From Conus ventricosus (taxonomy: Eukaryota > Mollusca > Gastropoda > Neogastropoda > Conidae): a stretch of 64,000 bases of DNA. Both the position numbers and the translations under genes were made by a program. Below, in pieces: positions 54,452 to 64,000 of this stretch. The notes under the pieces were generated by a model. It was given only the letters and a program-made list of their open reading frames with translations. It was not told the DNA's origin and ran no database searches. The DNA lies in assembly GCA_018398815.1 (NCBI GenBank), contig JAFLJL010004289.1, positions 58,804-122,803 on the forward strand. Direction: 5' to 3'. How positions within the stretch are numbered: position 1 is the stretch's first letter; each line of letters begins with the position of its first letter.

Positions 54452-55155
54452 TGTTGTACATGTCAATACATTTGCGGTCAACCGGGACGCACTTCCACTT
54501 ATTGTTCCCGGAGTTAGAACTAGACTCAGGGGTGTTATTTCCCTTACGGAAGTGACCCGGTTTGTTGTCAACTTCAGTTTGGTATTGTTAGGCTCTTCAG
54601 TTCATTGCCTTTAGTAGTTTATTATTAGTTTATTGGAGATATTGACAGCAATAAAAATAATAGAGTAGTGTAGGGCTGTAAGTAAAGTGTAAAGTACAAA
54701 ATATCTAAAATACCTAAAAGGAAGCTACCATTCTGGGTGAGAGATTGTGGCGATTGAGCTCCTTCAAGAGAATTACTATCACCGGTGCCAGACGGTCTCT
54801 GAAGTTTGAGCGAGTCAGAAGGCTCCTGACCCCCTCAGATCAGAGAAGACGCACATCCTTTCCCAGTCTTTTTATGTCTGCTGCCTCCAGATAGCTTGTG
54901 GGTTTTTGTTTTAGGTTGGGAATCTCTGAGGCGAAATTTTGAAATGTTAATTGGGACAAAATCATCTTCTGCTCGCCCATTTAGTAGGGACGTAGTGTCT
55001 TCATTGTATGTATCATACCTATGCCCACAACTGCATTTGGGCAATAAAAGAACTGGAATGTGATGCTCCTATAATGAGTCATTGAAACGAGAGATGTATA
55101 AGGGGGGGTGACAGTTTTGAGACAGGGAGAAGTGACACCACCTACCCCCACTCTG
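54452..55155 (+). repeat. right LTR
   Basis: Partner of 51498-52205, with many small differences (indels and substitutions). Confidence 0.75.
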
Positions 55156-55734
55156 TAAAGGACTCATATGCCCATTAGCAATGTAACTGTTTTTGAACAT
55201 AGACAATAAGTCTGAGCAAAAACATAAAAAAAAAAACAAAAATGTAAGCTTACTTTGTTTTATTTGGCTTTCCCGACGTCGGCTTACAGAAAAATGTGCC
55301 ACGTCTTAAATTTAATGAAATTACTAAGAACTCACAGTGTTTTCAGGCAGTGTTATGGCAGGAGTTGAGTGATTTTATTTTCCTGTATTCATTTTATATA
55401 TTTTATTTTATTTCAAGGAAGCCTTTGATCCATGAAAATTGCTGCAAGGACGCCTGAACTGCAATAAAAGATGTTGCATCCTTTACTTCTGTATCTTTTT
55501 ATTATCTGAACGCGTGAACTCCATTGGCCACAAAAAATATTAATTTCAGAAAGAATGGGCTTCATACTGCTTTAATCTACAAATTCTGCCCTTATGAGGC
55601 AGTGCAATGTTAAAAAGGATAACAGACGTAAAAGAATCAAGGCTTGACTTCGAGGCTCAAAAAACAACCCCCAATGATATGTTTGATAGTCGATGACATG
55701 CTTGACTGACACACAAGCAGAAACAAACAGCTTA
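55156..55734. other. MULE 3' region (copy 4), right of the insertion
   Basis: Matches 48370-48915. Confidence 0.6.
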
Positions 55735-56036
55735 GTTGCCTTGGTGACTTGGCGCCAGTGACTTTGGGCGGCCCTGTGAATTAACTAGACCCTCTGGTAA
55801 TTTTTGCCTGTAATTTATCGTGACTTAGCGGCCCTGGGACTGGCGGCCTGTGAATTATGGACCTCTGGCAATTAGCTGTATTTATGTGACTTGGCGGCCC
55901 GTGACTGGCGGCCTGTGACTTTACTGGTCCCTCTGGTAATTTTGCTGTTATTTATGTGACTTAGCGGCCCTGTGACTTAGCGGCCCTGTGATTGGCGGCT
56001 GTGATTGGCGGCACCTGTGACTTAGTGAGTGCTTCC
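55735..56036. repeat. MULE right subterminal array (copy 4), shortened
   Basis: Degenerate 16-bp units and ACTAGACCCTCTGGTAA blocks; about 300 bp instead of 750. Confidence 0.8.
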
Positions 56037-56046
56037 CTCTCTCTGG

Positions 56047-56526
56047 CATGCGTTCGGCTTCGCGGATCTCCTCGAAAGCTCGCGGGCGGCAATTGCATCG
56101 TGGCGGTTGAGGATTCCTGTCGCGAACGTAACGCGCTTGTTCAAACGGCAGAGACTATAGAATGTTTCCATCACCAGCTGTCTCTCGGGTCTTCTGGTGT
56201 TTTCTCTGACAACGTTACCCAGCGAATTTAGTCAGAGGTCCAATTTTTCCCATAGATATCTGACGCGCTCATGGTGCTCCGCTTTTGCGTTACAAAACTT
56301 TTTTTTCTGTAGTGGCAGCATTAAGTTGGGACTTGCTCAAGAGAGCTGTTTTGATGCACAGTAGTCAGCAGAGTCTGCTGGAGGTATGGAACATATGCAT
56401 CCCGTGCCTTACCTTTCAGTAGGGTGCTTAGTATCACTCCCATCTGTCTCATCCCACGGGCTACCTTCTCAAATTGAATCAGATAGATTTCAAGTCACCC
56501 TTGTCCTCTAGGAAAGGTACTTAACT
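56047..56526 (-). pseudogene. gag: gypsy gag 5' part (copy 4)
   Basis: Homologue of 34007-34480. The match ends at about 56526 (ggaaaggtacttaac), where unrelated sequence starts. Confidence 0.75.
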
Positions 56527-57845
56527 TTTGGCCTTGTAGCTGCAGTGCATGCTGATTGGTACGGAGTGACTGTGCGGCAGTTGCATACATCTCTTGAGAA
56601 TCATCCTCCTCACCTCTATACTCGTTCTGCCTTATTCTGTCTCTCTCTCTCTCTCTATTCTTTCTTCAGTATTCTTCTCCTCTCTGTCTCTCTCTTCTTT
56701 TTCCTTCTGGTATTTCTCTTCTCTTTCCTCTCTTCTTAATATATTTCCGTAAGTGCTGGTCCTGCAAACCTAGCGCTTCGCTTTAGGCCTTGATTTTGGA
56801 ATCTGAGAATCTCCGGACAACGTGTTCGAACCTTGAGCCTGCGTTGTACTATTTTACGGTGTAGGCCTATTCATACGTTCTAGTAAACGAGTGATCCAAG
56901 TGTATCTCGAGACGTAGGAGATGATATAAAACGCAATGCCAGTTAGTACACACAACTTACGGCTCGAAGATTTCCCTCAAATCTACCACGTGTCTTCACT
57001 GAGGCACGTCTGGCTCAAAGCCCCCTCTCAGTTTACACTATGAATGTGGATTTATCCCCCATCATGCGTGTAGTATCCCACACTCCACAAGATCAAGTGT
57101 CTTCATCCTTTTGACCAAACAGGTTTCACCTGCCAGAAATCGTCGGTTCGACCACTAACTGTGGACTGATCCACCCGAACTTGTGTGTACGTATACACAA
57201 CGTTAGTTGTTCGATCGGACCGTGCTCTCTCAACAGTGGGGGGCTTTTTTGTTTTTTATTTTTACCATATAAAAAACAGATCTATGCTGATCTAATCTTA
57301 CACACGCAGTTTTGCTCTCTCAGCACAACCACCTACAGATCCTAGTGTCTCGACCACTCAGTGATGTACAATGTGTAAAAATCGTTCAACACACCTGTTG
57401 AAACCACTATATGTTAGAAGAGTAGGCTATACCAATCAACATATTCTGCAGGGTAATGAGTGCCTTAGTCTCTCTCTAATACCCAAGTTAGTCACCGAGT
57501 CTAAAAGATGTAGACTTACTACATTCTCTCAAATAATATATATAATTAGTTACACCGAGTCTGTTTGGGGCGTCTAGCTCTGTGTTCTTGATTCTGCATC
57601 TACGATTACAAATCCGGAGCAAGAATGATTTAGTACTGCTGCAAGTATTTTCAAATGAAAGATTTGATGATGATTGTAGCGTTGGGTGTTAAATGGAATG
57701 ACGATGTTGGTGAGATGATACGGTGCTCTGCTTGGTTGTTAATGTTCACGTGAGCAAGAGGCACTTCGTACCTTCTCCCAAACAAGGGTACGCTCCATCA
57801 ACCGCACGCTAATGGAGAATAGCGTGCTGAGTGTAGGTGGTGGTT
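56527..57845. other. unrecognised stretch, possibly the leader of an LTR element
   Basis: Contains a CT-rich tract (56638-56745) and otherwise no gene that I can support. Given the primer site just to its right, part of it may be the 5' leader of a minus-strand LTR element. Confidence 0.35.
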
Positions 57846-57867
57846 GGATCCCGGACGAGCCCCAATT
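57846..57867 (-). promoter_or_regulatory. primer binding site, tRNA-Pro type
   Basis: Minus strand reads AATTGGGGCTCGTCCGGGAT. It matches the 18-base tRNA-Pro primer site used by murine leukaemia virus and some other retroelements (TGGGGGCTCGTCCGGGAT) at 17 of 18 positions. It directly follows CA-3' of a putative LTR. Confidence 0.7.
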
Positions 57868-58530
57868 TGTCGCTATACGTCACGGACAACTGTGATGTTA
57901 TTTGGACACAAACACCATTCAAACAGGAAATTTTGAATAAGGAATCAATAATTATAATTCAATCAAAGAATTTTTGTGTTGATGATAGATGAAAGTCTTG
58001 GAAAGAAACAATTTACAGTACGGGGACTTGACCCCACACATACAAGCATATAATATTATAGGACCTAGCGTCACAAGACTCACGAGCCGCAGACGATGGC
58101 TGCATTGTTTCCAAGCACCGAAACGATGGTCGCAGGTACTGAAGTATAAACGGGCGACAGAGAACAAGGACTCCCAAAACAATCTCCCAGCGCAGACCTG
58201 AAGATAAGCACAACAAAAACCCTGAAGATTTCAAACCACTCCACTGACAAGCCCCGCACAATTCAGAACAGGCACAGATACCTCACCAGGAACAAAAACG
58301 TGGTTATAACAGTCTCGCACCACAACAAAACTAGCCAGGGCTCTCGCCAGATGCATACGACGACCATTTCGATGCAGGCGAGAATAGGACCTGTTGCACA
58401 ATACTCAAAAATCAACTAGGTGTGTATAGCCGAGACGTGATAACTTGATGTACATCCACGAATACGGTAGGTGAAAGGTTTCCACTCTGTGTCAGCGTGG
58501 TGATGTGGACTAAATTCACATGCGATCACT
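57868..58530 (-). repeat. putative 5' LTR edge
   Basis: In the sense direction the stretch ends GTCCGTGACGTATAGCGACA, with the CA end expected of an LTR, next to the primer site. The other end of the LTR is not identified, and no partner is in the window, so its length is a guess. Confidence 0.4.
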
Positions 58531-58568
58531 TGACTTGACTTGACTTGACTTGACTTGACTTGACTTGA
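58528..58568. repeat. (TTGAC)n pentanucleotide repeat
   Basis: About eight tandem TTGAC units. Confidence 0.9.
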
Positions 58569-58934
58569 CGTAGTCCCGTTTGAGAACCAAATGGTCTGTG
58601 TCGTGGTTCTCTAGAGAATTTATTCACTCAGACAGTGACTGTCTGCGTGGCTTGCATGGACTGAGTGACTTTATCTGGCATTTTGGGTTGTACAGCTGGG
58701 AGGCTCTTCATATGGTGCTCAGTCAACTTTTGAAGGCATGTGTCGTTGGTGCGGTCACTACCCGCCTCGGGAGGCTGTTCCTTGTTGCTACACTCTGTGA
58801 GCAATAAAGACTCAAATTATATCACACCGGCCTCAACAGGTAAAATCCATAAGGAACTGGAATGACACAAAACTCTGATAATACTATTTTTCTCGCTTGA
58901 ATTTGACGGTCCGTCAGTTGAAGATGCTAAGTTG

Positions 58935-59944
58935 TAGACCGTGTTGAGCTTTTGCTGATGATACAAAAATCTTTGCCCGAAACGACAATTATGCACGCAC
59001 AAAGCAAACTCTCCAAGAAGATCTTAACGGACTCAGAGGCGGTCAATGATTGGCAACTAAAGTTTCCCACCCTCAAAAATGCAGTGTGATTATGCTTGGT
59101 TAACCCATAAACAGAGGAACATATGTATGAACAGCAAAAATTTTGGGTGAGGACTGTACTATTAGACTGGGAAGAGAATGAAGTAGAGAGGGACTTGGAG
59201 TGTGTAGACAGGGACTTTGTTTTCAAGACCATTGTGGTCTCAAGCAAACTGCTAAAGGCAATAGAATCCTTGGGTCTTCAGAAGTCTTGCTTCTCCTTAC
59301 ACCAGAATCCTTTGTCCAACTCTACATGTCCTTGTGGAGGCCAATTTGGGTACGGTCATGCAGATGGCAGCATGATTTCAATAATCCCTGTGTGCGGATC
59401 TGGAGGATGTCCAAAGGCGAGCAACAAAAACTCATTGGCCCCTGAAAGAAAAAGTCATATCAAGAGCGCCTGGCAGTAGCTCTAAGCTGCCATGCCTGGA
59501 ACACCGCAGAAATAGTGGCGACATTGATTGGACACTTTCAAGTTCGTGATGGTTTATATGATAAAGACAGGAGGGTACCAGTTCCAGATCCACTAGGTAG
59601 AGACACAGAGGGAACTCTCTAAATTTTGAGAGAAAGGACATTGCAGACTAAACGTGAGTTCATACTTCCTTTGCGCAGCGAGTTGGTGGTCAACTTGGAA
59701 AAGTCTTAAGATAGTGTTGTGGACCCGGGCCCCCCCACCCCCCCCCCACCCACCCCCCGACGAGCATTATTGCTTTTAAAAAGAAGATGGATGTCACGGG
59801 GAAAGTCTGCCGAACAAATTTGACCCCAGCTGCTACAACTAGGGACTGCTTTTGCCATTGCACGACGCAAGTTTGTTTGAAAGGGAGTGGTGAACAGCCT
59901 TGTAAAAAAAGGCCTCAAACACCCAATACATCAAGTATCAAGTA
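58935..59944 (+). pseudogene. LINE reverse transcriptase, 3' part
   Basis: Starts at the RT catalytic region (LFADDTKIFARND at about 58949-58985), then LQEDLNGL, a shifted HPQKCSVIMLG, and a region with two alternating frames (WRPIWVRSCRWQHDFNNPC, KEKSYQERLAV, LYDKDRRVP) that resembles the C-terminal end of jockey/CR1-like LINEs. There are many frameshifts. It runs toward a (GTA)n tail. Confidence 0.8.
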
Positions 59945-60005
59945 TGTGTAGTAGTAGTAGTAGTTGTAGTTGTAGTAGTTGTAGTGTAGTAGTAGTAGTA
60001 GTAGT
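59945..60005. repeat. (GTA)n microsatellite, likely LINE tail
   Basis: GTA and GTT triplets immediately after the LINE coding remnant. Confidence 0.85.
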
Positions 60006-60903
60006 TGGGACATGGCTCAAAAGCCTACGCTAGCGCCTAGTACGTCCCTCTTTGTCAAATATTTTTGTTTAAAGTATAGGTGTTGAAACGACATTTGTCA
60101 TTTTGTAACTCAAGGCGAATATGGAATTTTATTCATCATTTTGGTTGATAAAGTTCCTTTACTTGGGAATTTCATCAAGAGATTCTTGAATCTGTTAGTG
60201 TCTTCTGCATATTTTAGGTTTGCTGAGTGGTCATTCCATATAGGGGCTAATCTGTGTGAATAGGAATTATTTTCTGATGTAGTTCGGATGTGCTGTTTAT
60301 TAGATGTCCGTCGGACATTCTATGTTGTTTATGTTTTGAAAGAGGTAAAGTGTGAGTCAATACAAAACATTGTCTTATTCCTTGATTTTATGGGAGATGG
60401 TCATGGATGTAGAGCACCTCTTGTCCTTACTGACTTTTTGTGTATGGAGATTATATTTGTGTTTTAGGGCTGCTGTTGTTTTATCTTTGGCCATTTTCTG
60501 GGGGGGGGAGGAGGGGGGGGCAGCATACGTGCCCACTCTTTTTATTTTTTTTTTTTTTTTTTTTTGAATTTTTACCTTATTTTTTTTTTATATTTTTGAT
60601 TTAATTTTTTTTTTTCACGCTATCTCCAATCTACTCTCAACTCTATTTCTCATTTTTTTTTTTTAACTAGATGTAGTTAATATAGTAAACGGTCTTTGAA
60701 CTTACTTTTCTATTGTGTTTGATGATGTCTTTTCAAGTAATGGGACAAATCGCTTAACGTATTCAAAATGGTGGTTACGCTGTCGCACAAAAGATTAGAC
60801 GATTATGATTTTTGGAAATACCTCCTAATCTTAGTAAAGAGAATTAGATAGTTGCAAAGCGCAGACGACTGCAAGGCGGAAATATAAACCAAATCAGTAG
60901 AAT
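60006..60903. other. non-coding, T-rich
   Basis: Poly-G (60500-60520) and long poly-T runs (60540-60625, 60650-60664). No gene seen. Confidence 0.5.
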
Positions 60904-61357
60904 AATGTTAGGCGAACCGCCACAGGAGAACGGGAAAACGAGTTACAAGACAAAACCACGAGAGTTTTCGACCTCTTAGGTAATTCGTCTGGTGATTAAA
61001 TAAACAAATACACACACAACGAAATTCACTTAGCTTTGGTCGCTTCTGTTCGCTCAGGGTTTAGCGCAAACAAGGAAGAAGGGTTGAATGAGAACGAGGC
61101 TGTTGGAAGGGGAAATAGTGAGCGGAGTCAAAGTCGTAAATGATGATAATAATATTACTGTTAGGAAGACTATGAATGGTCAAAATATGGGGGAAATATA
61201 AAAAGGGACAAGATCAATCTTGGTGTCAATAGTATGTGTTATGGGAAGAAAGGAGAGTTGGTTAGAGGATTCAGTAAGCAGAGGGTTTGCCGTGGCAACA
61301 GTCCTGAGGCGAAGAAAGCGATGGTGATGTCAATGCTAGGGGTAGTATCATTCTAGC
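60904..61357. repeat. left arm of a 450-bp inverted repeat
   Basis: Begins AATGTTAGGCGAACCGC. Complementary along its whole length, with small indels, to 62149-62573; shared blocks include GAGTTACAAGACAAAACCACG, GGGACAAGATCAATCTTGGT and GATGTCAATGCTAGGGG. Confidence 0.9.
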
Positions 61358-61624
61358 AAATCAGTTAGTATTACTGAATGATACTGCTAACAACGACAGT
61401 GAAGGTTTTGGTAACGAAAAGCTTGATACAGAATTATTTAGAAAAATACATTTTTATAATAAATCAAATAAATAAATAAAAGAAACATTAAAAATATTAA
61501 TAATAATATTAATAATAAATTAAAAATAAAAATAAAAAATAAAAAAATTAATTCATAATAAATGCATAATAAATGCATAATCATATTATATTATGTCATT
61601 TATTATGATTAATTTTTTATTTTT
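61358..61624. other. AT-rich spacer
   Basis: Runs of (AATA)n and (ATAAT)n between the left arm and the SINE. Confidence 0.6.
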
Positions 61625-62141
61625 GGGGCCGGAATAGATCTGTGGTAGAGCGCCGGACTCGTTATCTTGGTGATCTTGGGGTGCGGGGTTCGAACCCCGC
61701 CGCGGCGGCGTTTCGGTACAGGGGATTTTTCCATCGGAGTTAAAACATTGGTCGCGGACTCCTGTTCCATACAGTCCTTCGATTGAGGGACTATAACCGA
61801 GGTTCCGTGTCGTGAACGATTGCCAAGATCTTGCACACACGTAAAATCCCATCACAACTTTCGGAAGAGAGGCCAGTTGGCCGTTGGTATGGATGACAAG
61901 TTACACATAGCATGCACTCTGCGTGAGAAACGGAAAGAACGAAGGAGTAATTGATATTGAACGATATTGACTGGATGACACGGGAAACGACCGAATGACG
62001 CCAGCTGGCAGCTCTTCAGTCGGCACTACCAGGTAGGCAGCCCGTTGTGTATATGAGTATTGATTGTAGAGCGCAATGAGTTGATTCCAAGAATTGCGCT
62101 ATATAAAATCTATATATTATTATTATTATTATTATTATTAA
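61625..62141 (+). mobile_element. tRNA-derived SINE, complete
   Basis: The head resembles a tRNA gene: GGGGCCGG start, D-arm-like GTGGTAGAGCGCCGGACTC (A box region) and a perfect B box GGTTCGAACCC (61687-61697). A body of about 330 bp follows, then the tail GCGCTATATAAAATC and (TAT)n. The RNA polymerase III promoter is therefore internal. The AATTGCGCTATATAAA tail plus ATT repeat is typical of SINEs in molluscs, to my knowledge. Confidence 0.85.
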
Positions 62142-62148
62142 TACTATT

Positions 62149-62573
62149 GCTAGTATTGATACTACCCCTAGCATTGACATCACCATCGCTTTCGCCTCTG
62201 GGACTGTTGCCACGGCAACCCTGCTGCTTAAGAATCCTCTAACCCACTCTCCTTTCTCCCATACACATACTTATTGACACCAAGATTGATCTTGTCCCTT
62301 TTTTTCCCCCAATATTTTGACCATTAATAGTATTCCTATCAGTAATATACGACTTTGACTCGCTCACTATTTCCCTTCCAACAGCCTCGTTCTCATTCAA
62401 CGCCTTCTTCCTTGCGCTGAACCCTGAGCGATCTGAAGCGACCAAAGCTAAGTGAATTTTCGTTGTTTTATTCGTTTTATTTATCACCAGATGAAGACCT
62501 AAGAGGTCGAAACGCGTCGTGTTTTGTCTTGTAACTCGTTTGTCCACGTTCTCTGGGGGTTCCGCTAACATTT
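62149..62573. repeat. right arm of the 450-bp inverted repeat
   Basis: Complement of 60904-61357. The 110-codon frame on its minus strand (62239-62571) is open only because this arm has fewer breaks; I do not recognise it. Confidence 0.9.
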
Positions 62574-62619
62574 ATTTAAGATAAGTAAGAGAAACGTCTC
62601 CTTATGACACCCAACAATT

Positions 62620-63640
62620 GATTGGCTTTATTAGCATTCTGCCAATATGTAGATCAAAAGACACATGCTATCGAAAGTTACCCCCAAATCTTTTTCTTCT
62701 TTTAAGGTCTTTATCTTCTGTAAGCTGCCTTTGTGTCTCATATAAAAAGCATGTTCCTGTTGTTCTTTCCAATATGTACACACCACATTTAGAGATTTTT
62801 GAAGTACAGTTTTCCATACATCAGACCAATTTTGGGTTTTAAAGATCGTTTTGTAAATCTGAGAATTGCGAAGTTTTATCGTACAATTTTGTATCATCAG
62901 CAAATATTTTACGGTGTTTTTTAAAATGTTATAATGGAAAGTCGTTTATAAACACGGGTGATAATATTGGGCCCAAAGATGTACCCTGAGGTATACCACT
63001 TAGAAACCTTGGCTTTATTAGACCTTTCACTCCCTTTACTCTTACACGCTGCACCCGATTTGTCAAAAATCCTTGTATCCATTTTAATATTTTTGCCAGA
63101 TATACCATAAGCAGATAGTTTAACAAGTAGCTTTTCATGTGGCACAGTATCAAAAGCCTTCTTAAAATCTAAGTATATAACATCGACACTGTGACCATCA
63201 TCCAAAAATTTTGTCATACCTTCTACAACTTCAAGCAACTGAGTAACACAAAACGTTTTTTACGGAACCATGCTGACTTTTTGATATAAATTGTTATCTG
63301 TAAAATGAGCACAATTGAATCTTTTAATTATGCTTTCTAACACTTTACATATTACGCAAGTCAGGCTGACTGGTCTATAGTTACCTGGATTGCTTTTGCC
63401 CCCTTTTTAAACAAGGCGTTACTTCAGCTGTCTTCCAGTCTTGGGGTAAGGTCCCCTATTCTAATGTTTTGTTGAAAAATGAACATAGTGGGACAGATAA
63501 TTCATTTCCTAATTCTTTTAAAATTTTTGGGGGGAAATTTGATCAGGTCCTTGTGCTTATTTGGGTTTAAGTTGACCAGTCTCCTTGGCTTTATTTGGGT
63601 TTAGTTGACCAGTCTATCCTCACTGCTTTTGGGGGAACTC
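62620..63640 (-). pseudogene. LINE reverse transcriptase, middle part
   Basis: In the sense direction: KILKELGNELSVPL, LPQDWKTAEVTP, then the intact segment LEVVEGMTKFLDDGHSVDVI, YLDFKKAFDTVPHEKLLVKL (RT domain with the first catalytic Asp), a frame change, SGIPQGTSLGPILSPVFIND, the FADDTKLYD box (about 62880-62905), and EEKDLGVTF. This is the jockey/CR1 type order. At least five frame changes. Confidence 0.9.
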
Positions 63641-64000
63641 TTTCCTCTGACAAGGATCCCACTTGGGAAAAAGCACATTCATCCAATAATGGGAATTTGT
63701 TAAATCTTCATGTGTAAAAACACTAGCAAACCAAATCATTTTAAAATAAGTATCAAGTAAATAGAGAAGATGAGGAGGTTGATCAATAAGTAAAATACAT
63801 ATATCATAATAAAAAGCAAGGGCAAAAAAACGAAAACTAAAGCCCAAACATCCTCGATGTCCCGAAACTAGTGAAAGAATATTTTGCAGCAGCATTGAAA
63901 TAACGTCTTGCTCCCCCAAACTATTATGGAGGACTCTCAGATATCACTGCCTAGTGTTGTTTATCCCCCCGGCAACCTAACAACTTTTAAAAGAGACTTT
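63641..64000. other. stretch without recognisable features
   Basis: No gene or repeat family recognised up to the window end. Confidence 0.4.

Larger units (their letters stand above)
51498..55155 (+). mobile_element. short LTR retrotransposon, apparently non-autonomous
   Basis: About 3.66 kb inserted in the MULE 3' region; the interrupted MULE sequence (aaaacat / catatgccc) resumes at 55156. Two direct repeats of about 700 bp begin TGTGGGGGACATGT and TGTTGTACATGT. Next to the left repeat lies TTTGGCGCTGGCGAGCAGG, resembling a gypsy primer site, so the element reads on the plus strand. The 2.25-kb interior has no recognisable gag or pol. The exact ends and target duplication are blurred by indels. 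Confidence 0.75.
49966..56036 (+). mobile_element. MULE transposon, right part only (copy 4), with LTR insertion
   Basis: It begins in the middle of the intron foldback array (matches from about 45885 on), continues through exon 2 and the 3' region, is interrupted by an LTR element, and resumes with the right subterminal array (55735-56035) and gag. Its left half and first exon are absent. Confidence 0.8.

Noticed and set aside
61625..61700. Functional tRNA gene
   Set aside because: A and B box regions are present, but no acceptor stem closure or anticodon arm is evident; the sequence continues as a SINE body and tail.
62239..62571. 110-codon protein in the right inverted-repeat arm
   Set aside because: The opposite arm has the same sequence with stops and frame changes, and no family is recognisable.

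Overview
This looks like transposon-packed, non-coding DNA from an animal, most likely a mollusc or another marine lophotrochozoan. The reasons are: a spliced FLYWCH/MULE transposase gene with GT-AG intron borders, Ty3/gypsy and Tc1/mariner elements, LINE fragments with FADD boxes, a tRNA-derived SINE ending in (ATT)n, long (TG)n and (AG)n tracts, and no bacterial-style operon. I recognise no ordinary host gene. The phylum is an inference. The window holds three runs of exactly 1000 N (21474-22473, 35246-36245, 47312-48311) and many one-base differences between repeat copies, so many frameshifts may be consensus errors rather than biology.

Layout. A composite unit of about 14.7 kb occurs as copy 1 (1-8760, partial), copy 2 (22474-35245), copy 3 (36246-49965) and copy 4 (49966-56526, partial). 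From left to right the unit holds: the end of a virus-like (Polinton/Maverick-like) element with a family B DNA polymerase fragment, two small ORFs, the tail of a virion-type gene and a palindromic end (AGAGAA...TTCTCT); then a Ty3/gypsy element on the minus strand with the unusual order gag-PR-INT-RT-RNaseH; inside its gag, a 5.9-kb Mutator-like (MULE) transposon with a 9-bp target duplication, terminal inverted repeats, 16-bp subterminal arrays and a two-exon FLYWCH/MULE transposase gene; and finally the 5' part of gag and a LINE fragment.

Copy 1 has further insertions. A complete Tc1-like element (1848-3473) sits at a TA site in the reverse transcriptase. A 1.3-kb foldback element (7379-8696) interrupts the transposase exon. 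At 8761 the exon breaks into a compact virus-like gene cluster (8761 to about 12650): packaging ATPase, two further minus-strand virion-type genes, a divergent plus-strand 397-codon gene with one frameshift, and a small membrane protein. Low-complexity DNA follows, then a 5.8-kb internally deleted LTR retrotransposon (15190-20976), also with integrase before RNase H.

Copy 4 begins at an abrupt junction near 49965 and carries a short LTR element (about 51498-55155) that looks non-autonomous. The right end (56527-64000) holds an LTR edge with a tRNA-Pro-type primer site, two LINE fragments, and a SINE in the middle of a 450-bp-arm inverted repeat.

The best candidates for something undescribed are the virus-like cluster with palindromic ends, the gypsy elements with integrase ahead of reverse transcriptase, and the MULE/foldback arrays that share a 16-bp period. 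Family assignments rest on motifs and remembered family features; no database search was run.
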